A DNA stretch of 64,000 nucleotides from Aedes albopictus. Taxonomy: Eukaryota > Arthropoda > Insecta > Diptera > Culicidae. The stretch spans positions 448,872,980 to 448,936,979 of the forward strand of contig NC_085137.1 of NCBI RefSeq assembly GCF_035046485.1. The letters run 5' to 3'. Within the stretch, counting starts at the first letter, position 1. Every line of letters starts with the position of its first letter. Below are positions 12,226-24,085 of this stretch, one piece after another. Position numbers and translations under genes: made by a program. The notes under the pieces are model-generated. The model searched no databases. It had not been told where the DNA came from and worked only from the letters and a program-made list of their open reading frames with translations.

Positions 12226-13020
12226 AATATCACCTAAACAGTTTGAAATCCTTTTGAACATTCCCTGAAGCTTCCTTGAAATTTCCCTGAATCATTTTGA
12301 ACACTCTTGCAAAAATTCATCTCCTTCAAGTGAATATTTCTCAGTCATTTTCGCTTCTAGTGACTTCGGTAGTCGTGTTCAGTTCCACATTGTGCGAACT
12401 TACAGAGTCCGAGAGCTCGATTCATGAGCGATCCAACCAAGCAGGTAGGTATCATACCCAATCATGCACACACGGCTCGTGCTGACAGACCATTCGCGTC
12501 AAGCGCTAGCTTGTGAGCGTTAGAACCCTATACGCATTCTCGGGTGAAAACACTCACCTGCAGGAAATTGAACAGTGTTTGGAAGCCGAAGTGATAAATG
12601 AACCACTCGGCAGTTTTTCTTCCCTTCTGTTGGTTTTGTTTGAACTACCAGGCATGACTTCGTTCACTCGTCGAGTTGCCACGAAGGAATACAAAGAAGA
12701 TACTCCGATATACAAAAGCTGCGGCGAGGAGCCCGAACAACTGTGAATATACCTACGTTAATTTTATCATTATTCATCGCGTTTTCGCTCTAAAACATAA
12801 CACATCATATAAATTGAATGTACATATTTATGATACTGCAGGTAGCGTTGCAATGAAAATCATGAGTTATGACAATATTCATTAACATTGCCGCCACTCT
12901 TTCTTGATTGTGCTTTCATATCGAACCGGGAAAGGGCATGAGTAGCATTTCGGGAAGCGTTCTCGAGCATGTCGCTTCATGATTTGTTGAATATATTGTT
13001 CGGGCAGTTGAAAATCGGAA
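12226..13020. other. Low-repeat stretch, no gene supported
   Basis: This stretch looks less repetitive than its neighbours. Two open frames (12513-12746 and 12676-12885, + strand) and one on the - strand (12882-13064) lack recognisable domains. A seven-codon frame at 12424-12444 runs straight into a donor-like CAG|GTAGGT and has an insect-initiator-like TTCAGTT upstream at 12379-12385; this is too little to call an exon. Confidence 0.3.
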
Positions 13021-13023
13021 TTA

Positions 13024-13236
13024 GGGTCTTGTACCATTTGGGCAGGTGTACCTATTTTGGGCACTTGCCGCTATAACTAAGTCAATTTCAAACCGATTGA
13101 TTTGAAATTTTGTCCAGAGTTAGTCACGTACAGCATCTAACTCTGTACAAAAATTCAAATCAATCGGTTTGAAATTGACTTAGTTATAGCGGGAAGTGCC
13201 CAAAATAGGTACACCTGCCCAAATGGTACAATACCC
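13024..13236. mobile_element. 213-bp foldback MITE, family A copy 2
   Basis: The best-preserved copy of the family at 10005-10206. The arms (GGTGTACCTATTTTGGGCAC, then ATAACTAAGTCAATTTCAAA) reappear inverted almost perfectly, giving a hairpin over nearly the whole unit with a short loop near 13120-13140. TA flanks at 13022-13023 and 13237-13238. The right flank is a small (ACGT)n run. Confidence 0.85.
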
Positions 13237-13675
13237 TACGTACGTACGTACGTCGGGCAAAGTGCGCTGGATAGAGGGCCAAATCCGCTGCCCAGCGCAC
13301 TACGTCCCACGTTAGGTTTCCCGTATGAATTAGGAGAAAACTCGATTGTCGCGTGTGGGGATACTTCGGATTTCAACCACGATGACAATTTAGCATAAAC
13401 TAAGTATAGACCGCTCAGTGGCTCGCGATAAAATTCCAAACACTGAAATTGAATGAAATTTGGCGCGTCGTTTTTCGCTTTCAGCACGCTGCGTGTCCAA
13501 CACCAACATTTCAACAGAACGATCACTTACCAAGATAAATCCAGATGACGTAACTATCCGTCCCTTCCCAATCACAAAAAAATATTTCCCAAGACTTCTG
13601 TGGAGACGCAGAGATGATCTCGGTCTTTAATAACAATTAATGTCACAGTAACATTCATTTCCTTCCTTTGTGACT

Positions 13676-13910
13676 GTAAGGACGTGGCCGGTGCCATTAT
13701 TGTTTCGTGGCCGTGCGGCAAGAGGCGTCAGTCATCTAGTCGTTTCGTAAGCCTCGGAGTGTGGGTTCGATTCCCGCTCCGGGTTGGGGAAAACTTTTCG
13801 TCAAACGGAAAATTCTGGGTGTTTCGAGTGATGTCCATTGTCTAATGTTAGTGCTTGTTCAGTCTGTACCGGGCTGAAGACGGTGTAGTGTATTTTAATA
13901 AAGCTTAGGG
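13676..13910 (+). mobile_element. tRNA-derived SINE
   Basis: A perfect B box sits in GTGGGTTCGATTCCCGC, a T-arm that pairs 5 bp on each side, and an A-box-like GTGGCCGTGCGGCAAG lies upstream. The downstream body (GGGGAAAACTTTTCGTCAAA) ends in TTTTAATAAAG, like other SINE tails here. It is a retroposon carrying an internal RNA polymerase III promoter. Family not named. Confidence 0.6.
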
Positions 13911-14047
13911 CTCTCAAAGTTGAACATTGCGGACGAAAAGCTAACTCTAGCTTGCATTTGTTGCTTATATATGCATTTATGCAATTTTGATTGTACAAGT
14001 CAACCGCGGAGTAGCAACTACAATGTGTACAGCCGTTTATGCTTATA

Positions 14048-14521
14048 CAGGTAATCTTCGATATAACGTACCCTAGATATGTATAACGTACCCTCGATAT
14101 AGCGAATTCGATATAACGTACATTTTGCTTCGATATAACGTACAACATTGGAAATTTTTATTTTTCCCAGGAATTACCCTTAGATAAACTACGAAATCAC
14201 TCAAATCAATGTTTTGTTGCAGCATTAGCCTTGTTACCCAGAATTAGCGCAATTTGGCGAAAAATTTAGTGCACGTTATATCGAGGCAAAATGTACGTTA
14301 TATCGAAGCACAAAAAACGGAATGACTTTTTCGTGAAAACTCAAGTTTTTCATATTGGTTTTGTGAATTTCACCGAAATCATTATTTGGGATTAATTTCA
14401 CGTCGAATATATCAATACTGGCAAAAAAAATATTAAATTTTTCTCTGCTTCGATATAACGTACATTTCGATATAACGTACAAAGAGAAAACTTTTTTGTA
14501 CGTTATATCGAAGAGTACCTG
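14048..14521. mobile_element. 474-bp element full of TTCGATATAACGTAC repeats
   Basis: The ends are CAGGTAATCTTCGATATAAC and its inverted counterpart, flanked by TA (14046-14047, 14522-14523). At least eight copies of TTCGATATAACGTAC lie near the two ends in both orientations. The CAGGTA start and TA target resemble pogo/Tigger-type ends, and the repeated motif could be transposase binding sites. No coding sequence. Confidence 0.75.
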
Positions 14522-15803
14522 TACTTAACCTACAGAACAAAGATTTTCCACCCAAGCCAGGTACATTATATTATCAGGCAGTTGTAAATTAAAACAAAAT
14601 GATGTAAACAGTTATAAAATGTGTGACAATTTTTAAGTTTTTGTTGCCCGATGTTGCCATGCCACTTCAGGTGAGATGTCGTGAGAAATCGCTGAGCCAT
14701 GTTTTATTTTGGCAAAAGCAAGTAATTTGAATGCAAACGGTGGAAGGTTATGGACAATCAACGGTTGCGATCGTTTGAAACAAGGTCCAGTTTATGTGAA
14801 GTATAGAAGATTTCGTGGTGGGTGGTAGTTTATTCAACTTCACAACTATCGTCGTTGGGATAAGAACAGGTCAAAAATGCATACTTGCAGATTCATTGTT
14901 CAGTAGCTGTTGCTTCTTTACATCACTCGATTGTGATCTATGGTAATGAATGCACAAATGATGAAAAAGTATTTGGAGTTTTCTATTTCCCTTAAAACTA
15001 CAAGTGTATAAAAATTGACCCATTCTTACCCCTGTGAGGGAAACAAATTTGTTCTGCATTGACAACAAAGCAACTTAATAAAGTTTTGGTCAAGGTTGAT
15101 ACTAGTTGTGTACCAATAATATATTATATGATGGAATTTGAGATTCTAGAAACTATCAATCCACCTAAAAGTGTGATGTTTCATCGAGCCTTAATCGCCC
15201 CTCTAACTCATTGTCACCAACGACGGTATTCAATTAGTCCAGTTCCGATATTTTGAGCTGTGTTTGAGGCATACACTTACAGTAGCAACCTTTTGTTGAA
15301 CGGAAAGTTTCCACCTAGAACTATCATAACGGAAAAAATACTATCATAGTGAAAAAAATATCAATACAATAACACTCATTAGATGCTAATAGATATAAAT
15401 TAGTTGCAAGTAAATACTAAGAAAGGTGAAACGTGAGTTTATTTACTTACAAATTTCTATTATATTTAAACATTCCACAACTGAACTTCATTTCCAAATC
15501 TAATCCCCCAGCATATGATTGGAACTAAAATGGAAATTTTCCCTAAATTAAATTTTCTTTCGTCATGCGACGGGACTTGGTTGGTCTTTAATACGCCTGG
15601 CGAGTGTCCCAGCTGTACTGGTCGCAGCCCTTTCGCATCGGATTGCCCTCATTCGAAACCAAATTATTGACATTGTCTGACTGAATTTTATGTGCAACTA
15701 TGTGACGTGGTACCTACACTACTGCTGGCTGGCTGGTGGTAACCATCATCAGATGGCAACAATTTCACCCTTCTTCCCGTAATGTGATCCTCTCACCGCA
15801 GCG

Positions 15804-16709
15804 CACAGTGGCTGATTTCGTCGTTTTAGCGCGCTTAATTAATAACTTTTTAACTATGACGTTTAGCGTCATGGTGTCTTCGAGAAAGTTTTTCGCTATA
15901 ATAAGGAGTCAGAAAATAGAAGTAGATGGTAAGTTTTCAAGTAACGTACTTCATGAATGTTGCAGAATGCACCACAATCTTTTCTATATATTCACACACT
16001 TACAATAACAATAAAAATGCAAGCTGTAATGAACTCTCAAAAAAATATGGTGAAGATACGAATAAATCCCATATGAAAGTAACATAGATGGTTGAAAGTT
16101 TCTGTACAAAAACCATCTTACAGTCTCTTACAGTTCGATGGTTTTGGCATTCTAAGAGAGGCAATTACTTGTATATTTACATGCGTAAAAGGAAATTTGC
16201 ATATAATTGCCTATAGCTAGGTTATATATGCTTGAAATATGGTCCAAAAAAACTACAAAAACCGTTATAACTATTTTATTTTTGAAATTAGCGGGATGTC
16301 GTGTTCGGCAAAGTTATGTGTCTTACAATTATCTATAACTCTGTAGAACATCAGAAAAATGTAGAATCAATGCTTCGAAAGTTATTGCGCAAAAACCCTT
16401 TTCAAGGGGCTGATGATAAAAAACGTAACGTATCTTGACAAGTAACGGAGTTACAAACTTGACGTCTTTGACAAAGTTGCTCCAAATAACATTATCTACA
16501 ACTTTTGTGAAGACACCAATCTTGTATCTTGAAAAATGCAAAAACTAAATTTTCTATGTCACTTTTAGAGGGATTGATCATTTTTTACAATAGTTCAAAA
16601 GAAGCTCCTTACTATAGCGAAAAACTTCCTCGAAGACACCATGACGCTAAACGTCATAGTTAAAAAGTTATTTATTAAGCGCGCTAAAACGACGAAATCA
16701 GCCACTGTG
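15804..16709. mobile_element. 906-bp Transib-like TIR element
   Basis: Inverted ends of about 97 bp with roughly two mismatches start CACAGTGGCTGATTTCGTCG. A 5-bp direct repeat CAGCG flanks the unit (15799-15803 and 16710-16714). A CACARTG start with a GC-rich 5-bp duplication is the signature of the Transib superfamily, relatives of RAG recombinase. The interior has TTCGGCAAAGTTATGTG-type sequence also seen at 63100-63560, and no transposase. Family call is from ends only. Confidence 0.7.
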
Positions 16710-16929
16710 CAGCGTAGCATTCAAATGAGAAGCCGAACTTGGACAAGTTCGGTTCGAAGGACGATGGAACTGTGTGGGGCTCCTCGATGGTGGACTACTA
16801 CTGACGAAGACGACCATCATCGCCTCCATGTATTATGTATGAGATCCAACCAAGAATCCATACATAAACTGAACGATGTTGGACGACGGCGGTGGGCGAC
16901 GCACGGTGGTACTAACGCAGGCCAAAAAA

Positions 16930-19090
16930 GGGAATAGCATTTACAAATCGCAAATGTAGTTTCAAATATGAATACGTAAATGTCATTTCAGACTTCGCTA
17001 CTATTTGCAATAATGAGCATGACTAGCATTGTAAACCTTACATTTCATTGGAAGTAACGTACTGTTTTCAATGAAAACTTTATTAAGTCAATTATGGTGC
17101 TGGCGGGCGAGGAGGGGGAACAATACGACGTGCACTGCTGCTGGTGACCCAGATCACCTCTGCATCTCCACGGTTGTCAACGGAAGGAGTTTCCCCACGG
17201 GACCCCTTAGTAAAACAGTTAGTATAAATGAGGCATTATGAATTAAACTGCGATTTTGCATCGAATCGTGTCAGTGTTTTCTGCGCACTGATTCAGCATC
17301 TTGTAATAAATACATAAAACACAAAATGGAACGGACTCACCAACTAATAATTATCCTTGTCGTCACCTCAAATCATGTGTACAAATTTCAAAAAAGACGA
17401 CTGGGCAACTCGATAAAACATAATATCCCACAGTTCGGGGGTGACTCAGCACAGTGTGCAAAACAGAACAGAAATATGCGAATCCTTGTTTGCCGGGCGC
17501 AAAGAACAAAAACTAAAGATTGCCACACTTGTATAGTTGTGATCCGTGTTTGCTGATGCTGTTTATAATAGATGAAAAGAGATGCGCGCGATCTAGACTC
17601 ATCCCAAGCGACGTCCGAAGGAAAGCGAAATTGGGTATGCCATCCACCACCCTGCTACACTCCCCACCCACCTACTTGGGGTTGCGATACACGTGGGAGT
17701 AGTTTATGCCAGCCAGTCAGCCAGCTAGTGCGCGCTTCCTTTGCATATCTCTTCGGTGCGATAATATGAAGGCGAAAGCGCGCGGCGCAAATAAATGGTG
17801 CGAGCAGATATGTAAAGTAGAACCCAAGAAAAGGCGCCGCCACTGCTGCTGTGCTGCTGCTGGTGCCGATAGAATCATCATCCTCTTATCTTTTGTATAC
17901 ACCACGACCTCCCCGAGAAGATTCCTGTGCTGCTGGCTGCTCCTTTAAAGCTGGAGGAAACCCCCCAGAGAAAGCACATCCTCACGCTGGATGAATTTTG
18001 GTTCTTGTTTGCGAACCAAACGTGCGTGTGGTGTGGCCCGACTTGGGGCTCTCCCATCAGCATAGGGAGCGTCTTGGAAAGTTTACGGTTCAGTTGAAGA
18101 CACCAACCGGCGAAACGATTTTATCAGATCCAAGACTGAAGCATGCCACGGTTGGTCGTGGTGAATCGAGGAGCGGATGTTAACACGACCTGGTTGTGAT
18201 AAGACATGCTCTACTATATCTAAACTGCTTTGAAGATGTTAATATTTTGCTTATACAAATTTCTATAAAATGCGCATCTGAATTATTCACCTTTAAAATA
18301 ACGTACTCGATTTTCACATTCATACAGTATTTTACAGTATAATGATGATATTGTGAGATATGCATTGCTATAATATGTCCAGCGTAATAGTTTTCACTAT
18401 AACAATGCAAAACACAAAGTTACACTACTTGTGTGAAGAATTAGCCTAAGTTAAAATTCACGAATAAAAAGAAATTAAAAAAAGAAAAGGTTTTACTACT
18501 TAATTATTGGACGATTAAATTTTCAATTAATAGGGGAACCTAAGCCATTTATATTTATTTTGCTTTATTTGCAAGGGGTGATTCATCGCTTTCCCTATAA
18601 CACTGAATTAAACGCCAAGTTTCTGGAAATTTGACCGATAAAAAATCCTCATGGCGAAGAGAATAAAACTGTAGAAAGTACCCAACGTTGTTCTAAATAC
18701 TTCAAAAAAATCACTTAACGTGTTTTTTTCTTGTTTCATTTTCAGGTATGTACTCCAAAACTTGTGATGAGTGTTTCATTTTTAATACTCTATTGTCTTT
18801 TTTTAAGGTAAGTCAAACATTCAAACGAAGATTCAACACACTTACTCAAAGTGGCTTTAGTTCAAAAATTTCACTTTTGTAAGGGGAATTTCAATCTAGG
18901 AAACCTGGTGAACCCGGTGTTTGCCGTTTTCAATTTAAAAAAATGGACTGGCAAACTCGCGTGTCACGCCTCGAGCATGTGTGCTTGTTGACCACGCAAT
19001 TGGCACTGCACTCGTCTCCGAACTAACTACCAGAGATGTAGGTGCTGTTATAATTGGATGGCGTATCTGTTGAGAAACTCAACAGGACCA
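16930..19090. other. Mixed non-coding stretch, no gene supported
   Basis: 17560-18060 is GC-balanced with CGCGCG-rich and (CTG)-rich patches and several short overlapping open frames on both strands. None resembles a known protein. 18180-18760 is AT-rich. About 18530-18690 loosely resembles 24380-24560 (both contain a GGCGAAGAGAAT/GACGAAGAGAAC core), so an old repeat is likely. Confidence 0.35.
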
Positions 19091-19664
19091 AGATCTTCAT
19101 CCTCTATCACGCTCAATTACTTCAGCCGTTAGTACAGAACCAAGGTGAACAAATCCCTCCAACACCTCGAAGGTATCCCCGTTTATCGTAAAACTGCTGA
19201 CAAGGCTTGTTCTGTTCCGCCTGATTCCATTTACTAGCAAGTATTTCGTTTTTGACTCATTCGATATTGCCCGTGCTGTCCGCAAAACATAAATTTTAGC
19301 TTAGCCTGAGCGGTTGAGCTTGGTTCATCACATTACAATTCCAGAGTGATGTTGAACAGTACCCAGGTAACCAATAAGCAGTTAAAATGGCATTAATTCG
19401 GCACTATATGCACCTTTACAGCAGGTCATTAAATACTAATCTGCCATAAATGTGCCATTAGTGCTCATTAAATGCAGGTTTATACGGCTGATTAAATGCT
19501 TATCCCTCCTATCTCCCAGATTGTCAAAAATAAAAACAAAATATTTCCCCTGCCCATTTTACGGCTTCCCTTTCTCTCCTTTTTTCTCACTCTCCTGCTG
19601 TGGAACTTTTGATGCTTGGGGCACGTCCTGAACTGCTGTTGCTGTTTTTTTTTTGCTGTTTTCG

Positions 19665-19735
19665 GCCAAATTGGGATTCGATCCTTCGATCCTCGGGTTG
19701 ACGATGGTGCTGAACCGCGCTACAGGGTAAGCTAT
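19665..19735 (-). repeat. tRNA-like segment inside a MITE
   Basis: Read on the - strand, TAGCGCGGTTCAGCACC resembles an A box and GGATCGAATCCC a B box, at tRNA-like spacing. The anticodon and acceptor arms do not pair well, so it is not a functional tRNA; it is a tRNA-derived piece carried by the surrounding element. Confidence 0.45.
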
Positions 19736-19776
19736 AGATGAACAGATAAAGCGCGTTGGATTTGTGATCTATTTAA

Positions 19777-19891
19777 CCCTTCAGCGCGCGCGCTGTTGTA
19801 AAAAGTACAACAGCATCAAAAAACCTCGCTCGTTGTTTACGACGTGCGCGCGGTGCAGTTTCGGTTGCTTGATGGCGCGCGTCCTGGAAGG
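19777..19891. mobile_element. 115-bp TTAA-flanked MITE, copy 1
   Basis: Flanked by TTAA at 19773-19776 and 19892-19895, the piggyBac-type target. It starts CCCTTCAGCGCGCGCGCTG and ends in GGCGCGCGTCCTGGAAGG, imperfectly inverted. A related copy of exactly the same length is at 32073-32187. Nested inside the 19362-20351 element, so younger than it or carried along by it. Confidence 0.65.
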
Positions 19892-20625
19892 TTAAGGCAT
19901 GAGTATTACACCGGCAGTTGCTTCATTATGCTATGAGCTCGGTAGGTGCTGATAATAAAATCGATCATGGAAAACCAACCATAGAATTAATTTGGAATAC
20001 ATGTTTTCCCATTGGTTTTATTCGTTGTTACCTATGATTGACTGGACATGCGAATGATGATGACTTCTACAGCCGTGGCACGTAAATTATAAAGTGGAAA
20101 TGTGTTGTGATATTAGCATCACTCATTTCTCTAAGCAGTTTCATGGCACTATAGTAGCAGTTATGATGCCTGTTGACCAAAATATACCGTGCATTGAAAT
20201 GCTACGAAACTGCTGTCAGATTTTAAATATCATGTGCATTGTTAATATAGGGCTGTTTAGCAATCGAACTGCTATGATACGGCAGTAAGCAGGCCGAATG
20301 CAGATACAAAACAGAAATACGGCTTATCGAAATGCTTATTGGTTACCTGGGTAGGCATGAGAGTCTGTCACATTACCACAGTCCCCAACGAGATCCTATT
20401 GAATTGAAAAGTTTAGCCAACACCCTTACGCAATTTTGCACACCGTTTATTGTTGATTTGATCAGTTAGGTAAACTTCGTATACCGTCTTGAAGTCGATG
20501 AACAGGGGATGCGTTGGGACCTGATATTTACAGCATTTCTGGAGGATTTGTCGAACGGTGATCATTTGGTCCTTTGTTGACGAGGACCGTCGATTAAGCC
20601 AATTAGATAACTTTTCATGACCTTA

Positions 20626-21569
20626 TTCGTTTTAGGTGACCGAAAACGAAAGATGATTTGGGATCAGTGAATCAAAATTCAACCATCGCGCAACAATAAC
20701 GACAATGTCGCAACCTGAATTTGTTGCGACATTCTACCCAATGCGACATACGTTTGTCCCAACTTGAACAGAATAGGACAAAGATCGTGCACCAGCAGTT
20801 TAGAGATTTTTAAGGCTTACATTGTGATTTTCGAGCGGTAACTTCGAGTCGGTAAACTCTGTAACGCTGCTGAAGATGTACCATCAAAAAGTTTCGATTT
20901 TGGGTTGGTAATAATTGATTATTCACGAGTTGAAAAGTACGCAACAAATTCAGGCTCCGTTTTGTCTGCAACAAAAATTTTCGAGATCATGTCATTATCT
21001 GTTACCAGTTGGGATAAAGAGTAATCGCCGCGCCTTCTTTGTTGCTTGTTTTGTGCCTCTTTTGTCTGATAATTCTCTTCACTGTTTGGGATAGAACTGG
21101 AGAAAGCATGACACTAGACAACGGAACCGTTTTATTTCGGGTCCTGAGTATCTGTGAAAAACTTGAGCACAATCAGTTGCGTCTACACTTTGCGCATTGC
21201 AATTGAAATTTGTACAGAATTTTGTATGGGAAAGTTGAAAAAAAATGTCTGAAACTTTTATACCGATAATGGTAAATAATAGCCTAGGATGTTTTGAAAA
21301 ACTTTGTCAAAGACCGCAAATCGGTCCGATGCTTGTAAAAAGTTCAAACCGCATGCATGTGTTTAAGTTTTAACATGTAAAGGAATAACAAAAGCAACAA
21401 AATCATGCTATTTCAACAAGCAATGCCAACGCTTATAACTCTCTTCATAAGCATCAGATTACTTCGTGGTTTTCGACAAAGGTTTTCAGAAAACTCAAGT
21501 TTTCTTATTATTGGTTTCACGGCTTTAGAAAAGTTGGAGCTTCTCATGAGAGAAATGCATTACCATGTA
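20626..21569. other. Non-coding stretch with old repeat pieces
   Basis: About 21290-21500 loosely matches the foldback interior at 8395-8770 (GTCAAAGACCGCAAATCGGT, CATCAGATTACTTCGTGG). The remainder holds nothing I recognise. Confidence 0.35.
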
Positions 21570-22924
21570 CACTCCCGTGCAAAAGTTTGGGGTCACCCCC
21601 TCTAAAACATGGAAATGTTTTTCGGTCATATCTCAGTCATCTTTCATTTAATCCACTCGTTCTTAGACTCTATCGAAAGATAAAGAGTGAAATTTAATTC
21701 GTAGGTGCTTTCCACAAATTTCATATGAAATTTAAAGTATAAAAAATTTACCTACACTTACATGTTTTTCCTAAATCTGTAGGAAAAATTGTTTTCCGTG
21801 TAATTCAAAATTGGGTTGACCAAATTTCAAAATTAAAGTTGCATTAGAACCCTATTTCTATCCTCTTTGATATTTTGATATTTGAATGGCAAGATACAGA
21901 AATGGTTATGAAATGTTCATAAACTAAGTTCTAGACTAAGTTAATGTAGAAAATGGGGTTAAAATCCATACTAAATCAGCTAAGTTTGTTAAAGTACGAA
22001 AGAGGATAGAATTGAGATAAAAATAACTAATTCGTGAACTCTACCCTATACTATAACTGTAAGAGTTAAAACCACAAATATACCATTACCCCAAAATCCA
22101 TAACAACGAATGTCATTCTCCGAGATTTTGGGTTTTAGTACAAAGCAAGGGGATATTTTCTTGACAAAAATGCCATTTAAAATAAAATATGTCACATTCC
22201 TGAAACTTACGGATTTTGGGGTAATGGTATGTTTGTGGTTATATAGGGTAGAATTCACGAATTAGTCATTTTTATATCACATCCTTCCTCTTTCGCACTT
22301 TATATAACGAACTTAGCTGATTAAGTATGGATTTTATATACCATTTTCTACCTTAACTTAGTCTAGAACTTAGTTTATGAACATTTCATAATCATTTCTG
22401 TGTCTTGCCATTCAAATATCAAAGAAGGAATTGGAGTTGCACAAAAAAAATGAAGATTTGAATAAAAATTCAATTCAGACTTTATTTGGACGGTGACCCC
22501 AAACTTTTGCACGATGCAGCATACTAAGGGGTGACCCCAAACTTTTGCACGGTGACTTGTAAACCTAACTCGATCATTTAAATAATGTTATGAATTTTTC
22601 CGCTAAAATCTAATGAATGGCTCTCAAAGAGGATAGAAATAGGGTTCTAATGCAACTTTGATTTTGAAATTTGGTCAACCCAATTTTGAATTACACGGAA
22701 AACAATTTTTCGTATAAATTTAGGAAAAATATGTAAGTTTAGGTAAACTTTTTATACTAAAAATTTCATATGAAATTTGTGAAAAGTACCTACGAATCAA
22801 ATCTAACTCTTTATCTTTCGATAGAGTCTAAGAACGAGTGGATTTAATGAAAGATGACTGAGATATGACCGAAAAACATTTCCATGTTTTTGAGGGGGTG
22901 ACCCCAAACTTTTTCACGGGAGTG
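21570..22924. mobile_element. 1355-bp foldback element with extra end copies
   Basis: The ends are CACTCCCGTGCAAAAGTTTG and its inverted copy with one mismatch in 33 bp, flanked by TA (21568-21569, 22925-22926). Near-perfect pairing extends about 300 bp inward (21570-21870 with 22624-22924), and an inner palindrome covers about 21870-22440. Two further right-end copies (GGTGACCCCAAACTTTTGCA) lie at 22492-22512 and 22528-22550, so the right arm carries three stacked termini. No coding sequence. Confidence 0.85.
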
Positions 22925-23084
22925 TATTACCATGTAAAGTCCCATACAAACTTCAAATGTGATGCGAAAAACGTAGGTCCTGAAATGGAACCTTAAAAGC
23001 ATTGATCTGATGGGATTTCATCAAATTTTTCGTTTTCCATATAACGGATGACCCACTCTAACTAGCATGCAACCCCTAGAGGCA

Positions 23085-23192
23085 CAGCCGAAAACTTTTT
23101 CTGATAGCTGCGGCGGGAATGGAACCCGCACTCCCCAGCTCGATACGATCAAATGCTTGGTGATACTAACCAAATGGCCACGAAGCCACACA
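23085..23192 (-). mobile_element. tRNA-like SINE head
   Basis: On the - strand, TGGCCATTTGGTTAGTATCA fits an A box and GCGGGTTCCATTCCCGC forms a perfect 5-bp T-arm with a B-box loop. The segment continues into AAAAAGTTTTCGGCTGTGCC, unlike a tRNA 3' end, so I call a SINE head and not a tRNA gene. Confidence 0.5.
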
Positions 23193-23562
23193 ATATTCTT
23201 AGAATTATTTATCATACATTTTCTGAAAAGACTAGTATATAGAAAAGAAAAATAAAATTGTAGGAAATCTTGCGAAAATTTAAAAAAAAACTTGTAGAAA
23301 TGCTTTGGAGAACCGCTGAAGAAATTTGCAAAAACCATTGTTTAGAGAAATCTTTAAAAAATACCCAGGAGAACTGGAGAACCCTCTACAGGTATACATA
23401 GAAAAATTTCTAGAAAAATTTCATCAAAAAATGCCAAGGAATAGATTCCAAGGTTATTTCTACAGGAATTGCTGGAGAAATTCCTGAAGCATTTCCAGAT
23501 AATTTCAAAAAGAATTGCTGGAGAAAAGTCTGAATAAATCCTGGGTAATCCCTGGAGAAATA

Positions 23563-23756
23563 GGGAAGTGGAACCATCTCGGCAGGGGTCCTATTTTGGG
23601 CACTTTTCTGCTATAATTGATTCAATTTTTGGAACGCGGTGAGATACGTATAGTATCTAGCCTTGTACAAAATTTTAAGTCAATTGGTTTGGAATTGACA
23701 TAGTTATAGTAAAAAGTGCTCAAAATACCGACCACTGCCCAAGTGGTTCGCTACCC
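23563..23756. mobile_element. 194-bp foldback MITE, family A copy 3
   Basis: Same arms as 10005-10206 and 13024-13236 (CTATTTTGGGCACTTTTCTG; inverted GTGCTCAAAATACCG). TA at 23561-23562 and 23757-23758. Inserted within a GGAATTCC-type array. Confidence 0.8.
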
Positions 23757-23870
23757 TACCTGGAGTATATTCTGTAAAGGAACGTTTGGAGGAACTACCA
23801 GAAGAATCGTTTTAGAAATTTCTAGAGAAATGTCTAAATAAACACCTGAGGTTGAAAGAAACTCTGAACA

Positions 23871-24085
23871 GAGTATGTGTTCCATCATTAATCTCACGCT
23901 CCCATATTCATCCTATTCGAAAACAAGCGATTACGGCACCGATTGATTCCGTTCTTTTTGTTTTCATGGGTGCTCACTTCTAACAAAAAATACAAAAATA
24001 AGAAACAAAACAAACAGCGCTTCAATCCTTTGTTTTTCGTAGGATGAAAATGGGAGCCACATGCTTAACAAGGGAACCAATACCC
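23871..24085. mobile_element. 215-bp MITE, family B copy 1
   Basis: Reverse-oriented relative of 56774-56988: shared GGGAACCAATACCC end, CATCCTATTCGAAAACAAGC, CATGGGTGCTCACTTCTAAC and GAAAATGGGAGCCACATG. The GGGTATTGGTTCCC end abuts TA (24086-24087). The two copies are about 32 kb apart in this window and collinear over their full length. Confidence 0.75.

Larger units (their letters stand above)
19362..20351. mobile_element. 990-bp TIR element inside an RT remnant
   Basis: The ends are CCCAGGTAACCAATAAGCA and its inverted copy, flanked by TA (19360-19361, 20352-20353). The flanks join exactly in the codon series for SCLLFNI of the interrupted RT, and the related RT at about 5150-5170 shows the empty site, so the boundaries are well supported. 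The interior holds a tRNA-like segment (- strand, 19665-19735) and a 115-bp TTAA-flanked element (19777-19891). No transposase. Confidence 0.9.
19097..20625 (-). pseudogene. RTE-like RT remnant split by a MITE
   Basis: On the - strand, 20625 down to 20353 encodes a degraded finger/palm part (KDQMITVRQILQKCCKYQ, then HPLFIDFKTVY, motif A with its Asp). After the MITE at 19362-20351 the frame resumes as LLFNITLEL, then a thumb piece (NESKTKYLLVNG, FEVLEGFVHLGSVLTA). It matches the element at 4764-6050 block by block. Motif C (FADD) is deleted and there are stops, so it is dead. This entry spans both halves; the MITE between them is listed separately. Confidence 0.8.

Noticed and set aside
12424..12444. 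Seven-codon start (MSDPTKQ) running into a donor-like CAG|GTAGGT
   Set aside because: Very short; an ATG and a donor this close occur often by chance, and no downstream exon is visible.
23085..23192. Possible functional tRNA gene on the - strand
   Set aside because: The T-arm is perfect but the acceptor stem does not pair and the sequence continues as a SINE body.
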